64,000 nt of DNA from JAJZGK01 sp035538795 (GCA_035538795.1 DATLJS010000029.1:186001-250000); one strand, 5' to 3'; counted from the stretch's first letter, positions 8,732 to 18,010 are shown. A program made the numbers and translations. The notes: generated by a model from the sequence alone, not told the origin.

Positions 8732-9439
8732 TCAGGCTCCGGTGATATAGCTGCTGGTGTCGTTCTTCGGACGGGCGCCCTCGATAGGGTGGCCGGTGGT
8801 CAGGAAATAGACCATTTCGCAGATATTGGTGGTGTGATCGCCGATGCGCTCGATGTTCTTGGCGATGAACAGCAGATGGCTGCACGGCGTGATGTTTCGC
8901 GAATCCTCCATCATGTAGGTCAGGAGTTCGCGGAACAGGCCGGAATATTGCTCGTCCACTTCCTTGTCGCGGTTCCACACCGACAAAGCTTTTTCCGCAT
9001 CCCGCTCTTCGTACGCGGTCAGCGCTTCGGCCAGCAGGCCGTGCACCAGCTTGCCCAGACGCTGCAATGGGCGCACGGTGGGCACCTGCGGCAAAGACGT
9101 CAGAACGATAGAGCGCTTGGCGATATTGGCGGCGTAATCGGCGATGCGCTCCAAGGCAGCGGCCACCTTCAGCGCCGTCAGCACCACGCGCAAATCATCG
9201 GCCACCGGAGCCCGCAAGGCCAGCACGCGCACCACCTGGTCGTTGGCGGCGGCTTCCAGGGCGTCGATCTCGTGATCCGCCTGCACCACTTGTCCTGCCA
9301 TCTCGTCGTCGCGCTCGGCCAGAGCGTGGATGGAGCGCCCCAGTTGGTGCTCGGTCAGCACGCCCATGCGCGAAACCTGCCCATGCAGGATGCGCAGCGC
9401 CTCGTCGAAGGACTTAACGATATGTGGTTCGTTGGCCAT
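8732..9439 (-). CDS. phoU: Phosphate-transport regulator PhoU
   Basis: Cytoplasmic metal-binding helical-bundle protein of 235 residues that links the Pst transporter to PhoR and keeps the Pho regulon off when phosphate is plentiful. Two PhoU repeats are visible: the first ends in ALERIADYAANIAKRS, the second in NIERIGDHTTNICEMVYFL, the conserved E-x2-D-x2-x-N metal-binding motif in each. It starts 11 bp after pstB and is surely in the same transcript. The next gene downstream is the convergent ppa, so phoB does not follow as it does in many relatives. Confidence 0.96.
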   Translation of the reverse strand: MANEPHIVKSFDEALRILHGQVSRMGVLTEHQLGRSIHALAERDDEMAGQVVQADHEIDALEAAANDQVVRVLALRAPVADDLRVVLTALKVAAALERIADYAANIAKRSIVLTSLPQVPTVRPLQRLGKLVHGLLAEALTAYEERDAEKALSVWNRDKEVDEQYSGLFRELLTYMMEDSRNITPCSHLLFIAKNIERIGDHTTNICEMVYFLTTGHPIEGARPKNDTSSYITGA

Positions 9440-9450
9440 GGTGGTCTCCC

Positions 9451-10239
9451 TTAGCCGAAGCGTCCGGTGATATAGCCTTGGGTCAGCTTCTCACGCGGGT
9501 TGGTGAAAATCTGCTCAGTCAGCCCGGTCTCGATGACTTTGCCCAGGTGGAAGAATGCCGTGCGCTGGGACACACGGGCCGCCTGCTGCATCGAATGGGT
9601 GACGATGATGATGGTGTAGCTGTCGCGCAGCTCGTCGATCAGTTCCTCGACGGTGGCGGTGGCGATGGGGTCCAGGGCCGAACAGGGCTCGTCCATCAGG
9701 ATAACCTCGGGACTGACGGCGATGGCGCGGGCGATGCACAGACGCTGCTGCTGGCCGCCCGACAAGCCGGTGCCGATGGCATCAAGGCGGTCCTTGACCT
9801 CTTCATAAAGACCGGCGCGCTTCAGCGACGAGATGACGATTTCGTCCAACTCGTCCTTGTTGTCGGTCAGCTGGTGAATGCGCGGACCGAAGGCGACGTT
9901 GTCATAGATGCTTTTGGGGAAGGGATTGGGCCGCTGAAACACCATGCCGACGCGGGCGCGCAGCAGGACCGGATCGACGCCGCGCACGATATCGTGGCCG
10001 TCCAGCGTGATGCTGCCCTCGACGCGACAGCCTTCGATAGTGTCGTTCATGCGGTTCAGGCATCGCAGGAAGGTCGACTTGCCGCAACCCGAAGGACCGA
10101 TCAGGGCCGTCACCTCGCCGGCGTTCATGGCCAAGTCCACATGCTGCAGCGCATGTTTCGCACCGTAATAAACGTTGACGTCCTTGGCGATCAGCTTCGG
10201 GCTCGGGGCATTGGCTGCGGCAGACTCTGGAGAGGACAA
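9451..10239 (-). CDS. pstB: Phosphate ABC transporter ATPase PstB
   Basis: ATP-binding subunit of the high-affinity phosphate importer. I place the start at TTG 10239 because AGGAG (complement of 10247-10251) sits 7 nt upstream and the 262-residue product has the family length; an upstream ATG at 10338 would add a 33-residue tail not found in PstB. Walker A GPSGCGKST (48-56), the PstB-typical RPNPFPKSIYDNV, signature LSGGQQQRL and Walker B VILMDEP are intact. The membrane subunits PstC and PstA and the binding protein PstS are not in the window; directly upstream is phoR. Confidence 0.93.
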   Translation of the reverse strand: MSSPESAAANAPSPKLIAKDVNVYYGAKHALQHVDLAMNAGEVTALIGPSGCGKSTFLRCLNRMNDTIEGCRVEGSITLDGHDIVRGVDPVLLRARVGMVFQRPNPFPKSIYDNVAFGPRIHQLTDNKDELDEIVISSLKRAGLYEEVKDRLDAIGTGLSGGQQQRLCIARAIAVSPEVILMDEPCSALDPIATATVEELIDELRDSYTIIIVTHSMQQAARVSQRTAFFHLGKVIETGLTEQIFTNPREKLTQGYITGRFG

Positions 10240-10324
10240 CGAGACGCTCCTGACAGACTTATTGCATTGCACAGATGCAGGTACTACCGGGCGATGGCAT
10301 GGCGCAAACAGAATCCACAAAACG

Positions 10325-10342
10325 ATGACAAGTTTCACATCC
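10325..10342 (-). promoter_or_regulatory. Possible half Pho box upstream of pstB
   Basis: The minus strand carries TTGTCAT (complement of 10325-10331), six of seven matches to the CTGTCAT repeat bound by PhoB. The repeat expected one turn away is poor (about three of seven), so this is only a weak hint of a pstB-phoU promoter in the 147-bp phoR-pstB gap. Confidence 0.2.
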
Positions 10343-10386
10343 TTTTCGCAAAAGCCCTGAAGCCATTGCGGAGACGTCGCCTTTCG

Positions 10387-11841
10387 TCATGTTGCCACCG
10401 GTAGAAAAACCGTGAAGCTACTACCCTGACCGATAGTGGAATCGATGGTCAGAACCCCGCGATGCCGGTTGATGACGTGCTTGACGATGGCCAGCCCCAG
10501 GCCGGTCCCGCCCAGGCTGCGCGAACGCGCCGTGTCGACGCGGAAAAAACGTTCGGTCAGGCGGGGAATATGCTCGCGCTCGATGCCTTCGCCGTGATCG
10601 CGCACCACCACCCGGATAGCCTGGGCGACACGGCCGGCCAAAGGCGGCGGCAATTGCCCGCTGACATCGGCGGTGACGATCACCGGCGTGCCTTCGCGGC
10701 CGTATTTCAGGGCGTTCTCCAAAAGGTTCTGGAACACCTGCGTCAATTCGTCCTCTTGCCCCATGATTTCGGGCAGCGGACCGTTGATCACCAGCTCCAG
10801 CGGCATTCTGCGCTGCTTCGATTGCGGCTCCAGCCCGGCGGCCACCCGTTTCAAAATGGCCTCGACGGCGGTGCGCTGCACCGGGCGGGTATGCTCGTTC
10901 ATCTCGATGCGCGACAGGTTCAGCAGGTCCGCCACCAGACGGGACATGCGCGAAGCCTGATCGTACATGATGCCCAGAAACCGCTCACGCGCTTCGGCGT
11001 CGTCGCGGGCCGGCCCCTGAAGCGTTTCAATGAACCCCAGCACGGCGGCCAGAGGCGTGCGCAACTCGTGGCTGGCGTTGGCCACGAAATCGGCGCGCAT
11101 CCGCTCCATCTGCTTCAAGGCGGTGATGTCGTGCAAGGTGACGATGGCAGCGGTGCTGTCGATGGCTTCGTGGTGCGGCAGGGGTTCCAGCATGGCGCGG
11201 AATTCCCGCTCGTCGGGGCCGGGCAGAGCGAACTCCACCTCGCGGCCCGGCTGCCCGGCCAGCACCAGCTCGGCGGCGTCCAGCAGCGGCGGATTGCGCA
11301 GCACCGCCGCCAGGTCGCGCCCCTGAAGCTCGCGCCCGAAAATGCGCCGTGCCGCCAGATTGGCCCGCAGGATCTTGCGCTGCGCCGACAGCAGGAACAG
11401 CGGCGGCGGCAGGCTTTCGAACAGTGTCTCTTGAAACTCGACGCGGGTTTCCGCGTCCTCCAGTTTGGCTTTCCAGCTTCGCCGCAATTGGGTCAGCGCG
11501 CCCAGAAGATCCGAGGCGACGCCGCTGCGCAGGGTGGGCGGCGGGCGATCCTCGCCCCGCCCCAATTCGCGCAGATGCCCCACCAGGGCCTGAATATCCA
11601 GCACGAAAGGCGCCAACACTACCAGCAGCAGGATGCTGCATCCCAGCCAACTCAGCAGAAACGGCCAGAATTGCAGATTGCCCGAAAGCCACAAGCCGCC
11701 GAAAACGCACAAAGACGCCAGCCCAACGGCAAGAACCACGGGATAGAGACGGCGATGGAAGCGCAAAGCCAGCATGCGGGAAACGAACTCTCGAACAATG
11801 TTTACCAGTGGCAGAGTCGATGGAAACCGCGCCGCCGTCAA
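10387..11841 (-). CDS. phoR: Phosphate-regulon sensor histidine kinase PhoR
   Basis: Inner-membrane kinase of 484 residues controlling the phosphate-starvation response through PhoB. Two adjacent helices (about 33-53 and 59-81) leave almost no periplasmic loop, as expected for PhoR, which senses the Pst-PhoU complex and not an external ligand. A PAS-like region follows (about 135-240), then the H-box SHELRTPLA with phospho-acceptor His258, N-box NLLENALKYG, DHGEGI and GGTGLGLAIVKHV. No phoB gene is adjacent. A divergent or internal promoter is not obvious. Confidence 0.9.
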   Translation of the reverse strand: MTAARFPSTLPLVNIVREFVSRMLALRFHRRLYPVVLAVGLASLCVFGGLWLSGNLQFWPFLLSWLGCSILLLVVLAPFVLDIQALVGHLRELGRGEDRPPPTLRSGVASDLLGALTQLRRSWKAKLEDAETRVEFQETLFESLPPPLFLLSAQRKILRANLAARRIFGRELQGRDLAAVLRNPPLLDAAELVLAGQPGREVEFALPGPDEREFRAMLEPLPHHEAIDSTAAIVTLHDITALKQMERMRADFVANASHELRTPLAAVLGFIETLQGPARDDAEARERFLGIMYDQASRMSRLVADLLNLSRIEMNEHTRPVQRTAVEAILKRVAAGLEPQSKQRRMPLELVINGPLPEIMGQEDELTQVFQNLLENALKYGREGTPVIVTADVSGQLPPPLAGRVAQAIRVVVRDHGEGIEREHIPRLTERFFRVDTARSRSLGGTGLGLAIVKHVINRHRGVLTIDSTIGQGSSFTVFLPVAT

Positions 11842-11870
11842 CCGGCGGGTTGCTACAGTTCCATGACGCG

Positions 11871-11899
11871 AAAGGCCGGGCGGATCGCTCCGCCCGGCC
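11871..11899 (-). terminator. maeB: Terminator of maeB
   Basis: On the minus strand GGCCGGGCGGA and TCCGCCCGGCC (11889-11899 and 11874-11884) form a perfect 11-bp stem with a 4-nt loop, followed by TTTCGC. It separates maeB from phoR. Confidence 0.75.
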
Positions 11900-11932
11900 C
11901 CAGACCAGCCTCGGACGAATGGCCCGGCGATA

Positions 11933-14200
11933 TTATTTAATCGCGTCGTGAGCCGCCAGCACCGCCATGTTGACGATGTCGTTGACCGTGGCGTCCATCG
12001 ACGTGATCTGCACCGGCTTGGAAAGGCCGGTCAGAACCGGCCCGATAACCGTGCCGCCGCCCAACTTCTGCATCAGCTTCCAGGCGATGTTGGCCGAATA
12101 GAGGCCGGGCATGACCAGGATGTTCGCCGGGCCCGACAGCCGGCAGAAGGGATAGAGCTTCATCAGTTCGGCGTCCAAAGCCACGTCGGCGGCCATTTCA
12201 CCGTCGTACTCGAAATCCACCCGGCGCTCGTCGAGAATGCGCACGGCCTCGATCACCCGTTCGGAATTGAGGTTGGTCGGATTGCCGAAGTTGGAATAGG
12301 ACAGCAGCGCGACACGGGGTTCGTACCCCAATTGGCGGGCTTGCGCCGCCGTCTGACAGGCGATGTCGGCCAGTTGCTCCGAAGTCGGGGTCTCCATGGC
12401 CACGCTGTCGGAAATCAGCACGGTGCGGCCGTGGCTGACCAGAATGGTGGTGCCGAACACCAACTCGCCGGGAGTGGGATCGATGACGCGTTTGACGTCC
12501 TCGAAGGCCTGATAGTAATTGCGGGTCAGGCCGGTCACCATGGCGTCGGCGTCTCCGGCTTCCACCATGGCGGCGGCGAAGACGTTACGCTCCTGGTTCA
12601 TCATGCGCTGGGCGTCGCGGTACAACAGCCCCTTGCGCTGCATGCGGGAGTACAGCATGTCGGTGTAAATCTTGGTTTTTTCCGACAGGCGGGCATTGAC
12701 GATCTCGATGCCCTCGATGGCGCCGCCCAGACCGGCGCTTTTCATGGTGGCCATGATCTGCTCGTCGCGGCCCAGCAGGATCGGCGTGCCGTACCCGGCG
12801 TTGCGATAGGCCACGGCGGCGCGGATGGATTTTTCCTCCTCGCCCTCGGTGAAAACCACCCGCTGCGGGTTGGAGCGGACTTCCTGGAACAGGGTCTGCA
12901 TCGACGCGGCGGTAGGGTCCAGACGGGCCGACAGCTCGCGGCGATAGGTGTCCATGTCGATGATCGGTTTGCGGGCCACGCCGGATTCCATGGCGGCCCT
13001 GGCCACCGCCGGCGGGATCGACGATATCAGGCGTGGATCGAACGGCACCGGCACGATGTATTCCGGGCCGTAGCGCAGACGGCGCCCGACATAGGCGGCA
13101 TCCACTTCATCCGGCACGTCCTCGCGGGCCAGGGCGGCGATGGCCTTGGCGGCGGCGATCTTCATGGCGTCGTTGATGGTGCTGGCCCGCACGTCCAGCG
13201 CGCCGCGGAAGATGTAGGGAAAGCCCAGCACATTGTTGATCTGGTTCGGATAGTCAGAACGGCCGGTGGCGACAATGGCGTCGCGGCGCACGGCCTTGAC
13301 CTCTTCCGGAGTGATCTCGGGATCGGGGTTGGCCATGGCGAAGATAATCGGCTTGGCGGCCATGCCGGCCACCATCTCCGGCGTCACGGCGCCCTTGGCC
13401 GACAGGCCGAAGAAAACGTCGGCACCGCTCATCGCCTCTTCCAGGGTGCGGTATTCGGTCTCCACCGCATGGGCGGACTTCCACTGGTTCATACCGGCGG
13501 TGCGGCCCTTGTAGATGACGCCCTTGGTGTCGCACATGATGACGTTGTTGTGGGGAACGCCCAGGGACTTCACCAGTTCGACGCAGGCCACCGCCGCCGC
13601 GCCGGCGCCGTTGACGACGATGCGGGTATCCTTCATGTCGCGGCCCGTCAGATGCAGAGCGTTGATCAGGCCGGCGGCGGAAATGATGGCGGTGCCGTGC
13701 TGGTCGTCATGAAACACCGGAATGTTCATCAACTCGCGCAGACGCTGCTCGATGATGAAACATTCGGGGGCCTTGATGTCTTCCAGATTGATGCCGCCGA
13801 AGGTCGGTCCCAGATAGCGGACGGCGCTGATGAACTCCTCGACGTCCTTGGTGTCCACTTCCAGATCAATGGAATCGACGTCGGCGAAGCGCTTGAACAG
13901 AACGGCCTTGCCCTCCATCACCGGCTTGCCGGCCAGCGCCCCAAGGTCGCCCAGGCCGAGCACCGCCGTGCCGTTCGAAATCACCGCCACCAGATTGCCC
14001 TTGGCGGTGTAGTCGTAGGCCAGGCTGGGATCGCGGGCGATCTCCAGGCAGGGAGCGGCCACGCCCGGGCTATAGGCCAGCGACAGGTCGCGCTGGGTGG
14101 TCATCGGCTTGGTCGGGCAAATCTCGATCTTGCCCGGACGGCCTTGGGCGTGCATCAAAAGGGAATCACGTTCCAGCTTGGAGCGGGAGGAATCGTCCAT
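11933..14200 (-). CDS. maeB: NADP-dependent malic enzyme fused to a phosphotransacetylase-like domain
   Basis: Converts malate to pyruvate and CO2 with NADPH formation. 755 residues: an N-terminal malic enzyme (about 1-430, with YSPGVAAPC, the FHDDQHGTA metal/substrate motif and the NGAGAAAVAC nucleotide fold) joined to a C-terminal phosphate-acetyl/butyryltransferase-like domain (about 440-755, with VFTEGEEEKSIRAA and SGPANILVMPGLYSANI). This hybrid is the normal MaeB form in proteobacteria; the C-terminal part usually binds acetyl-CoA as an allosteric regulator and shows no transacetylase activity. First gene of a minus-strand run, bounded by its own terminator. Start ATG 14200 fits family N-termini. 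Confidence 0.95.
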   Translation of the reverse strand: MDDSSRSKLERDSLLMHAQGRPGKIEICPTKPMTTQRDLSLAYSPGVAAPCLEIARDPSLAYDYTAKGNLVAVISNGTAVLGLGDLGALAGKPVMEGKAVLFKRFADVDSIDLEVDTKDVEEFISAVRYLGPTFGGINLEDIKAPECFIIEQRLRELMNIPVFHDDQHGTAIISAAGLINALHLTGRDMKDTRIVVNGAGAAAVACVELVKSLGVPHNNVIMCDTKGVIYKGRTAGMNQWKSAHAVETEYRTLEEAMSGADVFFGLSAKGAVTPEMVAGMAAKPIIFAMANPDPEITPEEVKAVRRDAIVATGRSDYPNQINNVLGFPYIFRGALDVRASTINDAMKIAAAKAIAALAREDVPDEVDAAYVGRRLRYGPEYIVPVPFDPRLISSIPPAVARAAMESGVARKPIIDMDTYRRELSARLDPTAASMQTLFQEVRSNPQRVVFTEGEEEKSIRAAVAYRNAGYGTPILLGRDEQIMATMKSAGLGGAIEGIEIVNARLSEKTKIYTDMLYSRMQRKGLLYRDAQRMMNQERNVFAAAMVEAGDADAMVTGLTRNYYQAFEDVKRVIDPTPGELVFGTTILVSHGRTVLISDSVAMETPTSEQLADIACQTAAQARQLGYEPRVALLSYSNFGNPTNLNSERVIEAVRILDERRVDFEYDGEMAADVALDAELMKLYPFCRLSGPANILVMPGLYSANIAWKLMQKLGGGTVIGPVLTGLSKPVQITSMDATVNDIVNMAVLAAHDAIK

Positions 14201-14242
14201 CGGTAAAAGTCTTTCTTCGGTACGGTCGGATGGCCGGAGCGA

Positions 14243-14737
14243 TCAGTCGCCCGGCCGTTCGTTGGCATGGATTTCGCGGGCGTTGGCGGCGGCGAGCACG
14301 CGCTTGGCCTCGGCCTCGCGGGAAGCGTCGGCGACCTGAACCCACAGCAGCAGCTGGCCATCGGCCAGCGCCTTGGCGAAAGCCTCGGCATGGGGGCGGG
14401 CGGTCACCTCGTCCAGCAGTTCCTTGACGGCGACACCACCCACGCCGGCGGCGATGGCCACGGCGGCGGCGGCCAGAACCGGCTCGGCCACCAGGGCGAT
14501 GAAACCGGCGACGACCAGCGGCCCCTGATAGCGCAGCTCGCCCAGCAGGCCGGTCAGCGCCTCCTTCCACGAGGCAGCGCCGGGATTGGCGGCATCCAGG
14601 GAATCATGGGAGGCCAGGACCGAAAGATCGGCATGGCCGAAGCCGGCGGCGTTGAGCGCCGTGACGGCGGCGTCGAAATCTTCGCGGCGGGAAATGATCC
14701 CGACCACTTCGCGGCGGTTTTTGTTCTGCGTAGTCAC
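14243..14737 (-). CDS. Small protein with stress-protein-17M-like N-terminus and hydrophobic centre
   Basis: I choose GTG 14737 because an AAGGAAG box lies about 8 nt upstream; ATG 14767 would add ten residues over that box. The 164-residue product begins with a YflT/GSP17M-like pattern (VVGIISRREDFDAAVTALN, then AGFGHADLSVLAS), continues into an Ala/Gly-rich hydrophobic stretch at about 73-106 that could span a membrane or bury between helices, and ends in a charged, Ala-rich helix. Proteins of this plan are often stress-induced, but function is unknown. It is divergent from mutS and followed by maeB 42 bp away on the same strand. Confidence 0.65.
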   Translation of the reverse strand: MTTQNKNRREVVGIISRREDFDAAVTALNAAGFGHADLSVLASHDSLDAANPGAASWKEALTGLLGELRYQGPLVVAGFIALVAEPVLAAAAVAIAAGVGGVAVKELLDEVTARPHAEAFAKALADGQLLLWVQVADASREAEAKRVLAAANAREIHANERPGD

Positions 14738-14861
14738 TGGGATTCTTCCTTCTTGGACATGATTCATTGTGCAACAAGCGGTTCCAGATTCATAGCCCCG
14801 CACATGCCTTCGTGATAATGTGCGCCCCCTCTTCATCCATTTGAAACCTGACGAGACCGCT

Positions 14862-17522
14862 GTGAGCAGCCCCGACGGGGACGAATTCCCCATCCCAGAA
14901 GACGCCACGCCGATGATGGCCCAATATCTGGCCATCAAGCGCGACCATGCCGATTGCCTGCTGTTCTACCGCATGGGCGATTTCTACGAGATGTTCTTCG
15001 AGGATGCTGTCAAGGCCTCGGAAGCTTTGGACATCACCCTGACCAAGCGCGGCAAGCATGCCGGACAAGACATCGCCATGTGCGGCGTGCCGGTGCACAG
15101 CCACGAAGGCTATCTGTCCAAGCTGATCCGCAAAGGGTTCAAGGTCGCCGTCTGCGAACAGATGGAAGATCCGGCGGAAGCCAAAAAGCGCGGCGCCAAA
15201 TCGGTGGTGGAACGCGGCGTCATCCGCGTCGTCACTCCGGGCACCATCACCGAAGACGCCCTGCTGGACGCCCGCCGGCACAATTATCTGGCGGCTTTGG
15301 CCGACGCCTCCGGCGGATTGGGGCTGGCTTGGCTGGACATGTCCACCGGCGATTTCCAGGTGCAGCCGGTGTCGGTCAAGACCGCCGCCGCCGCCGTCGC
15401 CCGCCTGGCTCCCGGCGAATTGCTGGTGCCCGACCGGCTGATGGCCAACCCGGCGCTGGAAGAGCTGTTCCGCGAATTTCGCAGCGCCCTGTCGCCCCTG
15501 CCGTCGGCCCGCTTCGATTCCGAAAACGCCCGCAAGCGCCTGGAACAGATTTACGGGGTGCGTGCCCTGGACGGGTTCGGCGCCTTCAGCCGCGCCGAAC
15601 TGGCGGCGGGCGGAGCGCTGATCGACTATGTGGAGCTGACCCAGAAGGGCAAACTGCCGCGTCTGGGATTGCCTCGCCGGTTGGGCGAAGGCGCCGTGAT
15701 GGAGATCGACGCCGCCACCCGGCGCAATCTGGAATTGTCGGAGACCCTGACCGGCGAGAAGCGCGGCAGCCTGCTGCACGCCGTCGACCGCACCGTAACG
15801 GGAGCCGGCGCCCGTTTGCTGGCTCAGCATCTGGCCGCCCCCTTGACCGATCCGGCTCAGATCGGCGACCGCCTGGACGCCGTGCAGTTCTTCGCCGACC
15901 GCCACTCCCTGCGCGGCGCCTTGCGCGATCAGTTGCGCCGGGTACCCGACGTCGAGCGCGCCCTGTCCCGTCTGACCCTGGGACGCGGCGGCCCCCGCGA
16001 TCTGGCTTCGGTGCGAGACGCTCTGTCGGAAATCCCCGGTCTGCGCACCCTGCTGCATTCCGGCGGTGGCATTGACGACGTGCCGCCGTTGCTGCAGAAC
16101 GCCGCCCGCGACATGGGCGAACACGATTCTCTGGTCGACCGCCTGAGCCGCGCTCTGGCCGCCGAGCTGCCGATGCTGACCCGCGACGGCGGCTTCATCG
16201 CCGCCGAATATCACCCCGGCCTGGACGAACTGCGTTCGCTGCGCGACGAGAGCCGCCGCCTTGTGGCGGCGCTTCAGGCCCGGTACGCCGAAATCAGCGG
16301 CGTCCCCGCCCTGAAGATCAAGCACAACAACGTGCTCGGCTATTACATCGAAGTGCCGCCCAAGCAGGCCGAACGCATGGGTGAACCCTTCATCCACCGT
16401 CAGACCATCGCCTCGGGCGTACGCTACGCCACGGTCGAACTGGGAGAGTTGGAAGACAAGATCAGGGGCGCCGCCGACAAGGCCCTGGCTTTGGAGCTGG
16501 AGCTGTTCAAGGACCTGCTCGGCGAAGTGGTCGGCCGTGCCGAGGACATCGCACGGGCCGCCCGCGCCCTGGCCGCCCTGGACGTCGCTTCGTCCCTGGC
16601 CGAACTGGCGGTGGACCGCCGCTACGCCCGGCCGCAGGTGGAAGCGGGCACCGCCTTCTCCATCAAAGCCGGGCGCCATCCGGTGGTCGAAGCCGCTCTT
16701 CGGGAAAGCTTCGTCGCCAACGACTGCGATTTGGAAGACGCCCAACGCCTGTGGCTGATCACCGGCCCCAACATGGCCGGTAAATCCACCTTTCTGCGGC
16801 AAAACGCCCTGATTGCCGTGCTGGCCCAGATGGGCAGCTTCGTTCCCGCCGACAGCGCCGTCATCGGCGTGGTCGACCGCCTGTTTTCCCGCGTCGGCGC
16901 CGCCGACGATCTGGCCCGCGGACGATCCACCTTCATGGTCGAGATGGTGGAAACCGCCGCCATCCTCAATCAGGCCGGGCCGGGCGCCCTGGTCATCCTG
17001 GACGAAATCGGACGCGGCACCGCCACCTTCGACGGCCTGTCCATCGCCTGGGCGGTGGTCGAACACCTGCACGAGGTCAATCATTGCCGCTCGCTGTTCG
17101 CAACCCATTACCACGAGCTGACCGCCCTGGCCGCCAAGCTGCCGTCGCTGTCCTGCCACTGCATGCGGGTCAAGGAATGGCAGGGCGACGTGGTCTTCCT
17201 TCATGAAGTGGGGGCCGGATCGGCCGATCGCTCCTACGGTATCCATGTCGCCCGTCTGGCCGGTCTTCCGGCGGCGGTGATCGCCCGTTCGGAAACCATC
17301 CTGCACAGTTTGGAAAACGGCGAGCAATCGGGCGCCGTCAGCAAACTGGCCGACGATCTGCCCCTGTTCGCCGCCGCCGCCGTGCGTTCCCCCGCCGTGG
17401 CGCAGGCCCAGTCCGCCGGCCCGTCGGCGCTGGATCTGGCCCTGGCCGAGGTCAATCCAGACGAACTGACTCCGCGTCAGGCGCTGGATGAACTTTATCG
17501 CCTGAAAGGTTTGGCCGGCTGA
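14862..17522 (+). CDS. mutS: DNA mismatch repair protein MutS
   Basis: Recognises mispaired bases and small loops and recruits MutL. With GTG 14862 as start the protein has 886 residues (MSSPDGDEFPIPEDATPMMAQ), in line with relatives; GTG 14820 is an in-frame alternative with no better ribosome site. The mismatch-reading Phe-x-Glu is present in GDFYEMF (Phe41, Glu43), the Walker A is GPNMAGKS (635-642), Walker B reads VILDEIGRGT, and FATHYHELT follows. Domains run in normal order: mismatch binding, connector, core, clamp, ATPase, C-terminal helix-turn-helix (ELTPRQALDELYRLKGL). Lies upstream of glnD and murJ as in relatives. Confidence 0.97.
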   Translation: MSSPDGDEFPIPEDATPMMAQYLAIKRDHADCLLFYRMGDFYEMFFEDAVKASEALDITLTKRGKHAGQDIAMCGVPVHSHEGYLSKLIRKGFKVAVCEQMEDPAEAKKRGAKSVVERGVIRVVTPGTITEDALLDARRHNYLAALADASGGLGLAWLDMSTGDFQVQPVSVKTAAAAVARLAPGELLVPDRLMANPALEELFREFRSALSPLPSARFDSENARKRLEQIYGVRALDGFGAFSRAELAAGGALIDYVELTQKGKLPRLGLPRRLGEGAVMEIDAATRRNLELSETLTGEKRGSLLHAVDRTVTGAGARLLAQHLAAPLTDPAQIGDRLDAVQFFADRHSLRGALRDQLRRVPDVERALSRLTLGRGGPRDLASVRDALSEIPGLRTLLHSGGGIDDVPPLLQNAARDMGEHDSLVDRLSRALAAELPMLTRDGGFIAAEYHPGLDELRSLRDESRRLVAALQARYAEISGVPALKIKHNNVLGYYIEVPPKQAERMGEPFIHRQTIASGVRYATVELGELEDKIRGAADKALALELELFKDLLGEVVGRAEDIARAARALAALDVASSLAELAVDRRYARPQVEAGTAFSIKAGRHPVVEAALRESFVANDCDLEDAQRLWLITGPNMAGKSTFLRQNALIAVLAQMGSFVPADSAVIGVVDRLFSRVGAADDLARGRSTFMVEMVETAAILNQAGPGALVILDEIGRGTATFDGLSIAWAVVEHLHEVNHCRSLFATHYHELTALAAKLPSLSCHCMRVKEWQGDVVFLHEVGAGSADRSYGIHVARLAGLPAAVIARSETILHSLENGEQSGAVSKLADDLPLFAAAAVRSPAVAQAQSAGPSALDLALAEVNPDELTPRQALDELYRLKGLAG

Positions 17523-17575
17523 ATGGAGCCGGTTATCCTACCGTCAGTTGATTTTCATCACGAAGGAGCCGTTCC

Positions 17576-17872
17576 ATGAAACTGAAAGCCATTTTGGCCG
17601 CCGCCGCCCTGTTCTCCGCCGGCGCCGCCGTTGCCGGCGATTCCACCCTGACCGACATCGGGAACGCCGCCAAGGATGCCGCCGTACAGACGGGGAAAGA
17701 CAAGGCGCAAGAAAAGATGGGCGGCAGCATGAGCGGCATGAATATGGGATCCGGCACGTCGACAACCCCAACGCCCACCACTCAATCGCTTAAAGACGCC
17801 GCCAAAGACAAGGCAAAAGAGAAAGCCAAGGACGCCGCCGGCTCGGCCATCGATAAGGCCCTTTCGAAATAA
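17576..17872 (+). CDS. Small exported Lys/Ala-rich protein, function unknown
   Basis: 98 residues with a clean signal peptide (cleavage likely after AVA, residue 20) and an AAGGAG box about 9 nt before the ATG. The mature part has no Cys and consists of Ala/Lys/Asp-rich amphipathic stretches (NAAKDAAVQTGKDKAQEK and KDAAKDKAKEKAKDAAG) around a Met/Gly/Ser/Thr/Pro-rich linker. This resembles LEA-like or YjbJ/CsbD-type stress proteins in composition, but not in recognisable domain. A hairpin follows at 17894. Real gene by signal peptide and ribosome site; role unassigned. Confidence 0.7.
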   Translation: MKLKAILAAAALFSAGAAVAGDSTLTDIGNAAKDAAVQTGKDKAQEKMGGSMSGMNMGSGTSTTPTPTTQSLKDAAKDKAKEKAKDAAGSAIDKALSK

Positions 17873-17893
17873 TTTAAATAGTTACATATCTCC

Positions 17894-17925
17894 CTCACTT
17901 TGGGCGCTCTTTCGCCCAAAGTGAG
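17894..17925. terminator. Perfect 13-bp inverted repeat after the small exported protein
   Basis: CTCACTTTGGGCG (17894-17906) and CGCCCAAAGTGAG (17913-17925) around a CTCTTT loop. There is no U-run on either side, so it may be a weak terminator or mRNA 3'-stabiliser. Confidence 0.55.
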
Positions 17926-17981
17926 CAGAGAATCATCTCTGCCACCTATCAAAAGTGTGAAGGTCGCAACCTTTATCAATT

Positions 17982-18010
17982 TTGACCATCTTTCAGACTT
18001 AGACTAATAT
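17982..18010 (+). promoter_or_regulatory. Strong sigma-70-like promoter of the chemoreceptor gene
   Basis: TTGACC (17982-17987), exactly 17 bp, TAATAT (18005-18010), in an AT-rich stretch. It predicts a leader of about 38 nt with two small hairpins (18017-18029 and 18034-18048) just before the start codon. Confidence 0.65.

Noticed and set aside
10240..10338. Longer PstB starting at ATG 10338
   Set aside because: It adds a Cys-containing hydrophobic tail unknown in PstB, while AGGAG is well placed for TTG 10239.
11948..14206. A 752-codon open frame on the plus strand covering all of maeB
   Set aside because: It is antisense to a clear malic enzyme. The strong G/C bias at third codon positions removes stops from the opposite strand; the product is His/Gly/Gln-rich and resembles no family.
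14790..17327. An 845-codon minus-strand frame antisense to mutS
   Set aside because: Same codon-bias artefact; mutS motifs on the plus strand are complete.
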